From Colwellia sp. E2M01 (GTDB taxonomy: Bacteria > Pseudomonadota > Gammaproteobacteria > Enterobacterales > Alteromonadaceae): a stretch of 64,000 nucleotides of DNA. The DNA lies in the NCBI RefSeq assembly GCF_018860585.1, contig NZ_JAHKPR010000029.1:164152-228151 (forward strand), given 5' to 3'. Made by a program: the position numbers and the translations under genes. Below, piece after piece: positions 56,562-64,000 of the stretch; the first letter of the stretch is position 1; each line of letters begins with the position of its first letter. The notes below the pieces were generated by a model. That model had not been told where the DNA came from and searched no databases. It saw nothing but the letters and a program-made list of their open reading frames with translations.

Positions 56562-58391
56562 ATGATAATTTCAATTGCTTCAATAAGAAAACAGCTCGCT
56601 TTGCCCAAGACCTCTTGGCAAATATGTTTGCTTGCTATCGTAGGCGGCTGTGCGTCTGCCTTATTAGTAGTGCTATTTACTCTTACCATTGAAGAAATTC
56701 AACAGTTTTATCTAATAAAGCGCGACAACTATATCAGTTTAGACGGGGTAAGTCGTTTTGAATTACCGATTATAGGTGCAGTTATTATTCTATTAATGGG
56801 TTGGCTCACTGGCTATAAATATCTTCGCACTGGAATTCCTTTTGTTTTACATCGTTTAAAAGTCGCCCATGGGGTAATCCCTTTTAAAAATACCCTCAAT
56901 CAATTTTGGGGAAGTGCGGTAGCACTTGCTTCCGGTTTTTCTGTCGGCCGAGAAGGCCCTGCGGTTCACCTTGGTGCTGCATGTAGCAGTTATTTAGGCA
57001 GTGTGTTTAAGTTACCATACAACAGCATACGTACCTTATGTGCTTGCGGTATTGCAGCAGGGATAGCAGCAACATTTAATACCCCAATAGCGGCGGTGAT
57101 TTTTGTGATGGAAGTGATCATGCGTGAATACAAAGTGCATATTTTTATACCTGTTATGATCGCCTCAATTGTCGGCTCATTAATAACCAGTAGTATCTTT
57201 GGCACCAGTCATAATTTTCAATACTTTCATACCATCGCGCTTGAAAAACAACATTATTTTTCATTAATACTACTCGCTATTGTTTTAGGTGGATTAGCTG
57301 CATTCTTTAATAAATATCTCGTTTTTATTATCGAAAAAGGTAGTAAATATCACATTGTGCCCCGCTTCATTTTTGCAGCACTCATTACCGGAGGTTTAGG
57401 ATATTTAGTTCCTAATGCTATGGGCACAAGTGCTGGCGCTATTGATATGTCATTAATTCATAACTTACCCCTTGGTTTTTTATTTAGTTTACTTATCGCC
57501 AAATTGTTGATGACAATGTTTGCTATAGGCTTAGGTATACCCGGCGGGATTGTTGGACCTACTATAGGTATTGGTGCAATAGCCGGCGCTTGTGCTGCGG
57601 CTATTTTGGTAAATTTATTACCTGGTGAGCACGCCAGTAGCGACTTTATTTTAATGGGCATGGCTGGTTTTATGGCGGCAAGTTTAAACGCCCCTCTTGC
57701 GGCATTGCTAACCGTTGTTGAATTATCAGGACAACTTGAGCTAGTTGTACCAGCAATGATTGTTATCAGTATTGCAAGTATCGTTTCAAGACAGTTATGT
57801 AAAAATAAATCTATCTTTACTATGCAATTAGATGCGCAAAACTTGCTCTATAACAAACCTCCTATTGAAGAGTCATTGCAAAATATTGGTGTTTTAGCCG
57901 TAATGAAAGACAAACTGTTGATTTTAGAAGAGGCAACAACGCGCAGTATGATTGGTGAACTCATGTTCAATAAAGGATCGCAACTAATCATTAATAAGAT
58001 ATCAGATCCAAGCACTGGCATTAACCAATATTATTGGGTCGAATTAGATGCTGAAGTTACAGCAAAGGTGCTTCCTAATTTTGATGCTTCACTTTCATCT
58101 GATACAGACAAACCTGGGGCAGAGTTAGACGCTGTTTTACAGTCACCATCAGAGTCTGTAACAGTTGAGAACACTGATAATTCAGCATTAGTAAATGATC
58201 CAGCCAACATGTTGATATTACATAAAATGATACCAATGAATCATCAAGCGACATTAGCAGAAGCTTATTTAGCGCTAGTAAAACAACGTTCAGGTGCTGT
58301 TTATATTTATAATAACAACCTTAATAATTGCTTAGGCATTGTTACTTTTGAACAGCTTAGAATTTATTTAGTGGAAGGAAATATATTTTAA
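56562..58391 (+). CDS. ClC-type chloride channel/transporter with C-terminal CBS-like tail
   Basis: A voltage-gated-chloride-channel family membrane protein, 609 residues from ATG 56562; an in-frame TTG at 56523 would overlap the divergent DUF6776 gene. Core motifs are GREGPAVHLGA, where Glu131 is the external gating glutamate of transporters, and GIPGGIVGPTIGIGA. The membrane core spans about 20-430. A cytoplasmic tail of about 175 residues contains an acidic Ser/Asp/Thr linker and CBS-like strands (SGAVYIYNNNLNNCLGIVTFEQL). Its stop overlaps the hemJ start (TAATG), so the genes are coupled. Channel versus antiporter use is undecided. Confidence 0.9.
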   Translation: MIISIASIRKQLALPKTSWQICLLAIVGGCASALLVVLFTLTIEEIQQFYLIKRDNYISLDGVSRFELPIIGAVIILLMGWLTGYKYLRTGIPFVLHRLKVAHGVIPFKNTLNQFWGSAVALASGFSVGREGPAVHLGAACSSYLGSVFKLPYNSIRTLCACGIAAGIAATFNTPIAAVIFVMEVIMREYKVHIFIPVMIASIVGSLITSSIFGTSHNFQYFHTIALEKQHYFSLILLAIVLGGLAAFFNKYLVFIIEKGSKYHIVPRFIFAALITGGLGYLVPNAMGTSAGAIDMSLIHNLPLGFLFSLLIAKLLMTMFAIGLGIPGGIVGPTIGIGAIAGACAAAILVNLLPGEHASSDFILMGMAGFMAASLNAPLAALLTVVELSGQLELVVPAMIVISIASIVSRQLCKNKSIFTMQLDAQNLLYNKPPIEESLQNIGVLAVMKDKLLILEEATTRSMIGELMFNKGSQLIINKISDPSTGINQYYWVELDAEVTAKVLPNFDASLSSDTDKPGAELDAVLQSPSESVTVENTDNSALVNDPANMLILHKMIPMNHQATLAEAYLALVKQRSGAVYIYNNNLNNCLGIVTFEQLRIYLVEGNIF

Positions 58392-58837
58392 TGAATACTT
58401 TTATACTCAGTAATATTTTGTGGTTTAAAGCATTTCATGTGATTTTTATGGTAGCTTGGTTTGCTGGCATATTTTATTTACCACGCTTATTTGTGAATCA
58501 CGCAGAAACAACGTCAAAAGAAGTATCACAACACTTAAAAGGTATGGAAAAACGCTTACTATATTTTGTTACGCCATTTGCTATCTTCACCTTACTGCTC
58601 GGCTTAACTATTATTTACGCTTACGGTAATGCTTGGTTTGTTGCTGCGAAATGGCTACACATCAAAATAACCTTAGTAATAATTCTTTTCATATATCACG
58701 GTTATTGTTTTAAATTGGTGAATACTTTTGCTCAAGATAAAAATGCTCGTTCAGGTCGTTTTTATCGAATTTTCAATGAAATACCCGTACTGATTTTATT
58801 TGCCGTTATTATTTTGGCTTACGTAAAACCCATGTAA
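58391..58837 (+). CDS. hemJ: Protoporphyrinogen oxidase HemJ
   Basis: A small inner-membrane enzyme of 148 residues that oxidises protoporphyrinogen IX to protoporphyrin IX, in bacteria lacking HemG/HemY. The family signature is clear: FKAFHVIFMVAWFAGIFYLPRLFV with the conserved His (about 17), EMKRLLY-like GMEKRLLYFVTPFA, and KWLHIKITLVIILFIYHGY. Four membrane helices are visible. Its ATG overlaps the ClC stop. hemL of the same haem pathway lies 3.6 kb downstream on the same strand. Confidence 0.92.
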   Translation: MNTFILSNILWFKAFHVIFMVAWFAGIFYLPRLFVNHAETTSKEVSQHLKGMEKRLLYFVTPFAIFTLLLGLTIIYAYGNAWFVAAKWLHIKITLVIILFIYHGYCFKLVNTFAQDKNARSGRFYRIFNEIPVLILFAVIILAYVKPM

Positions 58838-58924
58838 AGAAAGATATGGGCTCCCCTGAAAGCGACCTGCTAACCATGTTTTTATAAAAAATAAAAGCAT
58901 GGTTAATCGCTGAAAATATTACTT

Positions 58925-58939
58925 ATACCAATTTGATTA
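58925..58939 (+). repeat. Interspersed repeat copy (ATACCAATTTGATTA)
   Basis: The core repeat shared with 15467-15490 and 63946-63965, here in the spacer between hemJ and the protease gene. After the core this copy reads TATTT rather than AAATTGG, so it lacks the inverted half. Confidence 0.6.
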
Positions 58940-59035
58940 TATTTCATCCATATTATAGTTATACTTAGATAACGTCCTTGTCTGCGCACTCATGTTAATT
59001 AGATTGACATATTATTTAAATCAGGAAATTTTTTG

Positions 59036-61183
59036 ATGAAGTATATAGCCTTCATATTGTTGACTTTCACAATATCCCTAATTCCTAGCGTATACTCGTC
59101 TGCGGCGCCTATACTCAACAAAAATAATTTATCTATCTCTCCAGAAATACCAATAAGTATGCCAAAAATTGTTGGTGGTGAACTGGCTGATGAAGGTGAT
59201 TGGCCTTGGATGTCTGCCTTAGTTTTTATTGATAATGAAAGATTTACTTCACTTACTGTAGATGGCGTTGCATATAATAGTGCGCCATTGTCTTATAGTC
59301 CTTTAGGGCAAGTAACGGCGAACATAGTTGATTGCGGTATTGGCGATTATCAATGTGATGCTGCCAAAGATAAAATATGTTTAATCGCTCGTGGTGAAAT
59401 AGACTTTTCCGTGAAAGCCGATAATTGCCAAGCAGGCGGTGGCGTGGGTGCGATTATTTATAATAATAACCTTTCGGAATTAGCATTTACCTTAGGCGAA
59501 GATTTCAGTGGCAGTATTCCTGTTATCTCAGTAAGCCTAAGCAACGGTTCTTTATTGTTAGATAATATTAATAAAATAATAACGATTACTAATGGATATA
59601 TAGAGAGCACTCAGGTAGCAAACTGTGGCGCTAGTTTTATTGGCTCAAAATGGGTACTCACAGCAGCGCATTGTGTTGAAGATACCGACATTGAACGATT
59701 AAAAGTCAATGTCGGTGGATATGATTTAACAAATAGCAAAAGCGATGCTAAATCAATAAAAAATATCTATATACATCCTGAATATAATGTTGGAACGGAT
59801 ATTAATAATGATATTGCTTTGATTGAATTAGTAGAAACCATTAATCATCCGGCAATCCCTTTACTTAGTAAAAGTGAGACTGCGCAGTTAGCTGCGGATA
59901 ATAGCTCGGCCACAGTACTTGGTTGGGGTAATGTATTAGGTTACGGACCCACAGACCCTACTCCTGATAATAGTCAGCCAGATAAGCTACAACAAGTTGA
60001 ATTAACATTGCTTACTAATGATGAATGTAAAAGTAAGCTAGTACAGGCCTATAAAGATTTAAACAATACAACCTTCACTGTTGATGAAGTAGGTATCACT
60101 GATAGTATGATTTGTGCTCATCACTTAGGTGGCGGTAGAGGCTCATGCCAAGGTGATAGCGGAGGCCCGTTAATTGTTAATACCAATCATGGTTGGCAAC
60201 AAATAGGTATTGTTAGTCACGGCATAGGCTGTGCTGATGAAAATTATCCTGATATTTATGCCCGGGTAGGACAATTTACCGAATGGATAAACAGCATTAC
60301 CCTAGGTATTGCTATTGAAGCCAATTATAAGTTTCCAATTACACCGCAATATAAAGCACAAACACAAAAATTAAACATAACTAATAACAGTAATCTAACA
60401 ACTGACTTAACTTATACTTTACAAGCCGTAAATACAGAGAGCCATGGCTTTAGTTTAGTAACAGACAACTGCACCACTTTGTCTCCACAACAAACTTGTC
60501 AAATTGAAGTAACCTTCAACGCTCAAAAACTTGGCAAACAAAATATTGAAATCATTATTGATAGTAATAATATACCAACAAGCCAGGCAACGGTAAGTGC
60601 CGAAGCTGTTGCGGCTAGCCCAAGTATTGATGCACAGTTATCAAATGATTCAAACGGCTTTAGTTGGTTTAGTGGTGGTGATCAACCGTGGCAACTTGAC
60701 GATACACACACATCAATTGTTAGTGGTGATATTGCAGATAATGAACAAAGCTCAGTCTTGCTGGTTTTTTCTGGGGCAGGAGATTTATCATTTGAATGGA
60801 AGGTTTCTTCTGAAGCAAATAACGATAACATTGATGAGCCTTACGATGCCTTATTTTTGCATATTGATGGAGAACAAATTGCGATGATTTCAGGCTTACT
60901 AACATATGAAACTTTTACTATTAATGATTTACCAGCAGGCGAACATCTAGTGACTTGGACCTATAAAAAAGATGCTTTAACAAGTGAAGGGCAAGATCAA
61001 GGTTTTTTAAAAAATGTAGTGTACACTCCCGCGCCCCCTCCAACGATACCAGATACACCAAATACCGTAACATCACCTGAAGAGGAAACAAGTAATAATT
61101 CTAGTGGCGGTAGCACAAGCTTAACTTTATTTATAGGCTTATGCATATATCTACAACGTCGATTACGTATATCTGCGGCTTAG
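59036..61183 (+). CDS. Trypsin-like serine protease with inserted PA domain and GlyGly-CTERM tail
   Basis: A 715-residue exported protease. A signal peptide (about 1-24) and short propeptide lead to the activation site KIVGGELADEGDWPW (IVGG from residue 45). A PA-type domain (about 60-190) is inserted before the catalytic His212 (TAAHC). Asp259 (NNDIAL) and Ser375 (CQGDSGGP) complete the triad, which is intact. A beta-sandwich-like region follows (about 430-670), then a Pro/Ser/Thr-rich spacer and a C-terminal tail with GGS, a hydrophobic helix and RRLR: a GlyGly-CTERM sorting signal. VesB-type proteases with this tail are type II secreted in Vibrio and processed by rhombosortase; no rhombosortase is seen here. 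I chose ATG 59036 over TTG 59033. Confidence 0.88.
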   Translation: MKYIAFILLTFTISLIPSVYSSAAPILNKNNLSISPEIPISMPKIVGGELADEGDWPWMSALVFIDNERFTSLTVDGVAYNSAPLSYSPLGQVTANIVDCGIGDYQCDAAKDKICLIARGEIDFSVKADNCQAGGGVGAIIYNNNLSELAFTLGEDFSGSIPVISVSLSNGSLLLDNINKIITITNGYIESTQVANCGASFIGSKWVLTAAHCVEDTDIERLKVNVGGYDLTNSKSDAKSIKNIYIHPEYNVGTDINNDIALIELVETINHPAIPLLSKSETAQLAADNSSATVLGWGNVLGYGPTDPTPDNSQPDKLQQVELTLLTNDECKSKLVQAYKDLNNTTFTVDEVGITDSMICAHHLGGGRGSCQGDSGGPLIVNTNHGWQQIGIVSHGIGCADENYPDIYARVGQFTEWINSITLGIAIEANYKFPITPQYKAQTQKLNITNNSNLTTDLTYTLQAVNTESHGFSLVTDNCTTLSPQQTCQIEVTFNAQKLGKQNIEIIIDSNNIPTSQATVSAEAVAASPSIDAQLSNDSNGFSWFSGGDQPWQLDDTHTSIVSGDIADNEQSSVLLVFSGAGDLSFEWKVSSEANNDNIDEPYDALFLHIDGEQIAMISGLLTYETFTINDLPAGEHLVTWTYKKDALTSEGQDQGFLKNVVYTPAPPPTIPDTPNTVTSPEEETSNNSSGGSTSLTLFIGLCIYLQRRLRISAA

Positions 61184-61359
61184 TAAACATATAACTAATG
61201 TCGCTTAAAAACATAATGCTTAGCGACCTTAACTAGTACTAACTTCTTGTTACTAATAAGAGTGGCATTAGCACCTTATATTGCTGATTATCGTTCACAA
61301 AGTAGTGAATTTATGCTATATTCCTGCAAATTTTTCACCTTTCAATATAACGAATCAAA

Positions 61360-62373
61360 ATGATGAAATTCGAAGGCAACAACATACTGTCGGTATCACA
61401 ATTTGACCGCGAATCTATTGCTAAAATTCTGCAAGTTTCCGCTCAAATGGCTCCTTATGCGTCACGTCAAAAACGTTGTCACGTACTTAATGGCGCTATA
61501 TTAAGTAATCTCTTTTTTGAACCAAGTACGCGTACTCGTGTTAGTTTTGGTACGGCCTTTAATTTACTTGGTGGTTTTGTTCGTGAAACCGTTGGCCAAG
61601 AAAACTCATCGCTAAGTAAGGGTGAATCGTTATTTGATACCGCACAAGTTATTAGCGGCTATTCAGACGTAATTGCAATGCGTCATCCACAAATGCATTC
61701 GGTAGAACAATTTGCACAAGGTAGTACTGTTCCGGTAATCAATGGCGGTGACGGTGCAAATGAGCATCCAACGCAAGCATTACTCGACCTTTTTACTATT
61801 CAATCAGAAATGATGCATTTTAATAAAGGACTAGATAACTTAAACATTGTATTAATGGGTGACTTAAAACACGGACGCACTGTACATTCATTATCAAAAC
61901 TATTAAGCCTTTACGATAACGTCAAAATCACCATGGTTTCACCTAATGCTTTGCAAATGCCTGATAGCGTTATATCAACGTTAAGCAATGCTGGTCATGA
62001 AGTGATCATCACAGATACCATGGCAGGTAACTTATCCGCTGATGTTATTTATCAAACACGTATTCAACAAGAGCGTTTTGCAAGTAAAGATGAGGCGGAC
62101 CTGTATCGCGGTCACTTTAGTTTAAACAAAGAAGTTTATAAAAAATATTGCCAAGAAAACACTGTGATCATGCATCCGTTACCTCGAGATTCTCGCCCAG
62201 AAGCAAATGAACTGGATATCGATTTAAACGACTTAGACAATCTAGCCATATTCAGACAAGCACAAAACGGTGTGTTAGTTCGTATGGCTTTATTTGCTTT
62301 AACCTTAGGTGTTGAAAACCAGTTAACTCAATACGAAAAACCCGTTAATTGGCACACCAATAAAAATAGTTAA
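61360..62373 (+). CDS. pyrB: Aspartate carbamoyltransferase catalytic subunit
   Basis: Cytosolic enzyme of pyrimidine synthesis joining carbamoyl phosphate and L-aspartate, 337 residues. The carbamoyl-phosphate site reads FEPSTRTRVSF near residue 50, and HPTQALLDLFTI, the K-x-G-R-T-V-H-S segment (KHGRTVHSL) and HPLPRDSRPEANELD (about 270) are conserved. It is about 25 residues longer than E. coli PyrB (311). No pyrI regulatory-subunit gene follows; hemL is next after 67 bp. Whether a pyrI exists elsewhere cannot be told. The ATG has no obvious ribosome site. Confidence 0.95.
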   Translation: MMKFEGNNILSVSQFDRESIAKILQVSAQMAPYASRQKRCHVLNGAILSNLFFEPSTRTRVSFGTAFNLLGGFVRETVGQENSSLSKGESLFDTAQVISGYSDVIAMRHPQMHSVEQFAQGSTVPVINGGDGANEHPTQALLDLFTIQSEMMHFNKGLDNLNIVLMGDLKHGRTVHSLSKLLSLYDNVKITMVSPNALQMPDSVISTLSNAGHEVIITDTMAGNLSADVIYQTRIQQERFASKDEADLYRGHFSLNKEVYKKYCQENTVIMHPLPRDSRPEANELDIDLNDLDNLAIFRQAQNGVLVRMALFALTLGVENQLTQYEKPVNWHTNKNS

Positions 62374-62440
62374 CCCTACTCATTTTCAAAAGCTAATGAC
62401 ATATCTCTAAGTCATTAGTGCGACTTTAGAAGACAAAATT

Positions 62441-63724
62441 ATGAATAAATCAGAACAGTTATTTGAACAAGCGCAAAAAATCATTCCTGGCGGCGTTAAC
62501 TCACCGGTACGTGCTTTCAACGGTGTTGGCGGCACTCCTTGTTTTATAAAACGTGCGCAAGGTGCTTATATTTATGATGCAGATGACAAAGAATACATTG
62601 ATTATGTTGGCTCTTGGGGGCCAATGATTTTAGGTCACAACCACCCTGCTATTCTTGAAGCAGTAATCAATACAGCACAAAATGGCTTAAGTTTTGGCGC
62701 TCCGACTGAACTTGAAATTACCATGGCTGACAAAGTACGCGAACTTGTTCCATCAATGGAAAGCTTACGCATGGTTAGCTCTGGTACTGAAGCAACAATG
62801 ACAGCTATTCGTTTAGCGCGTGGTTATACAGGTCGCGATAAAATACTAAAGTTTGAAGGTAACTACCATGGTCACGCTGACTCTTTATTAGTTAAAGCCG
62901 GCTCCGGCGCCTTAACTATGGGCGTACCTAACTCTCCAGGTATTCCTGAAGATTTTGCCAAACATACATTAACCGTTAGCTATAATAATATTGACGAAGT
63001 TAAAGCCATTTTCGCCAAATATGCTGATGAAATAGCTTGTATTATTGTAGAGCCGGTAGCAGGTAACATGAATTGTATTCCACCTGTTGAAGGTTTTCTT
63101 GAAGGCTTACGTGCAGTTTGTGATGAATACAAAAGTGTCTTAATTTTTGATGAAGTAATGACTGGTTTTCGCGTTGCCTTAGGCGGCGCTCAAGCGCATT
63201 ACAATATCAAACCTGATTTAACGACTTTAGGTAAAGTTATTGGCGGCGGCATGCCTGTTGGTGCCTTTGGTGGCAAACAAGAAATCATGGACTTTATCGC
63301 ACCTGTGGGTCCTGTTTATCAAGCAGGTACTTTATCTGGTAACCCTATTGCCATGGCAGCAGGTTTAGCCTCGTTAACTGAATTAGCTACAGGTGATAAG
63401 CACCAACAACTTTCTGCAGCAACTGAAAAGCTAGCAATGGGCTTAAAATCAGCGGCAGAACGCAATGGTATAGCATTAAGTATTAACTATGTTGGTGCTA
63501 TGTTTGGTTTCTTCTTTACTAATGATGAAAACCCAATAACAACTTATAAGCAAGCAACCCAATGCGATGCTGAAATGTTCAAAAGGTTCTTTCATTTAAT
63601 GTTAGATGAAGGCGTATACCTTGCTCCATCAGCTTTCGAAGCAGGTTTCCTATCTACCGCTCATACTGATGAAGTCATTGAAAAAACGTTAGCTGCCGCT
63701 GATAAGTGTTTTACTCAACTGTAA
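62441..63724 (+). CDS. hemL: Glutamate-1-semialdehyde 2,1-aminomutase
   Basis: PLP enzyme converting glutamate-1-semialdehyde to 5-aminolevulinate, the entry to haem synthesis by the C5 path. The 427 residues match the family. It begins [23 protein letters not shown], a strong HemL signature. The PLP lysine is Lys265 in [18 protein letters not shown], the same number as in E. coli, and [14 protein letters not shown] matches the mobile loop region. An AGAAGA site precedes the ATG. The downstream region holds a short 8-bp dyad without a T-run (63811-63839). Confidence 0.97.
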   Translation: MNKSEQLFEQAQKIIPGGVNSPVRAFNGVGGTPCFIKRAQGAYIYDADDKEYIDYVGSWGPMILGHNHPAILEAVINTAQNGLSFGAPTELEITMADKVRELVPSMESLRMVSSGTEATMTAIRLARGYTGRDKILKFEGNYHGHADSLLVKAGSGALTMGVPNSPGIPEDFAKHTLTVSYNNIDEVKAIFAKYADEIACIIVEPVAGNMNCIPPVEGFLEGLRAVCDEYKSVLIFDEVMTGFRVALGGAQAHYNIKPDLTTLGKVIGGGMPVGAFGGKQEIMDFIAPVGPVYQAGTLSGNPIAMAAGLASLTELATGDKHQQLSAATEKLAMGLKSAAERNGIALSINYVGAMFGFFFTNDENPITTYKQATQCDAEMFKRFFHLMLDEGVYLAPSAFEAGFLSTAHTDEVIEKTLAAADKCFTQL

Positions 63725-63945
63725 GTAACTTGAACGAAATGATAAACAATGGATTTTACCCCTGCTGTTACGCCTAATAGCATAATAAATTCCCTCATTA
63801 TCATCTAAAATGGCCACCTAACAATATGTATGGTGGCCACTAAATAAAATCAGATCTACCACCAATAATAATGAACACTTATTTGTCTCTAGCAATAAAC
63901 TCTAATTACATCGTCGTTTCTGATATCAACCAGAGCCCTAAAGTA

Positions 63946-63965
63946 ATACCAATTTGATTAAATTT
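63946..63965 (+). repeat. Interspersed repeat copy near right edge
   Basis: TAATACCAATTTGATTAAATTT, the same core as at 15467 and 58925. It lies in the non-coding 276 bp after hemL, in which I see no gene. Confidence 0.6.
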
Positions 63966-64000
63966 CTTCCCAACTCAGAGCTATGCTCGATGTGCAATAA

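Noticed and set aside
58861..58911. TAACCATG/CATGGTTA hairpin after hemJ as a terminator
   Set aside because: An 8-bp stem with a long AT loop and no T-run; possible but not supportable as a terminator.
61200..61227. GTCGCT/AGCGAC hairpin after the protease gene as terminator
   Set aside because: Six-bp stem with a mismatch and only TT following; too weak.
63811..63839. TGGCCACC/GGTGGCCA dyad after hemL as terminator
   Set aside because: Only 8 bp with a 13-nt loop and no T-run on either side; called as nothing more than a small dyad.
1..64000. CRISPR array, tRNA, rRNA, prophage or intact insertion sequence
   Set aside because: I looked for direct-repeat arrays, cloverleaf-type sequences, conserved rRNA stretches and transposase or integrase motifs on both strands and found none I could defend; a tRNAscan or Infernal run would settle it.

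Overview
This AT-rich 64 kb window looks like chromosomal DNA of a marine, probably cold-adapted gammaproteobacterium of the Alteromonadales, most like Colwellia or a relative. The reasons are a complete MSHA pilus locus, a gsp-type type II secretion operon, the hslR-hslO and envZ-ompR pairs, ATP-type pckA, a GlyGly-CTERM trypsin-like protease, and a short interspersed repeat (core ATACCAATTTGATT) of a kind I associate with this order. The genus is inferred from gene content and composition. I found no rRNA, tRNA, CRISPR array, prophage or intact insertion sequence. Nearly all of the window is coherent core genome, and I see no wholly new multi-gene system.

Layout. (1) 1-14088: MSHA type IV pilus genes on the minus strand, mshI-mshI2-mshJ-mshK-mshL-mshM-mshN-mshE-mshG-mshF-mshB-mshA and then a partial mshC running off the left edge. 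A plus-strand PglL/Wzy-type O-oligosaccharyltransferase gene sits between mshA and mshC. (2) 14470-15456: a lone PLP enzyme of the ACC deaminase/D-cysteine desulfhydrase family. (3) 15560-27795: a full type II secretion operon gspC-D-E-F-G-H-I-J-K-L-M-N on the minus strand. (4) 28043-29325: hslR and hslO (heat and redox stress). (5) 29326-30666: a palindrome-rich spacer, a CBS-domain protein and a small secreted protein. (6) 30850-34586: pckA convergent with ompR-envZ. (7) 34809-41081: a small secreted Cys protein, an MscS channel, a DUF748 envelope protein, a K+-channel-like protein and an AI-2E-family permease. (8) 41200-45083: a long NagZ-like glycosidase, elbB and fbp. (9) 45240-50661: a DUF945 protein, rlmB, rnr and a Sel1-repeat protein. 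(10) 50885-55152: an RND efflux pump and its adaptor. (11) 55303-63724: erpA, a DUF6776 protein, a ClC channel, hemJ, a trypsin-like protease, pyrB and hemL.

How the parts fit. The two large minus-strand loci are both type IV filament machines. The MSHA extension ATPase MshE carries c-di-GMP-binding MshEN motifs, so pilus assembly is probably tied to surface-attachment signalling; GspE lacks them. The protease at 59036-61183 has a GlyGly-CTERM tail, the tail type found on V. cholerae VesB-like proteases that leave through the type II system, so the window probably holds both a secretion machine and one of its clients. The oligosaccharyltransferase beside the pilin genes suggests that a pilin is O-glycosylated.

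Several gene ends are marked by strong hairpins: 2355-2375, 35462-35493, 41112-41152, 45152-45188 and 55249-55272. Two further dyads, at 3815-3850 and 32485-32529, are less conventional.
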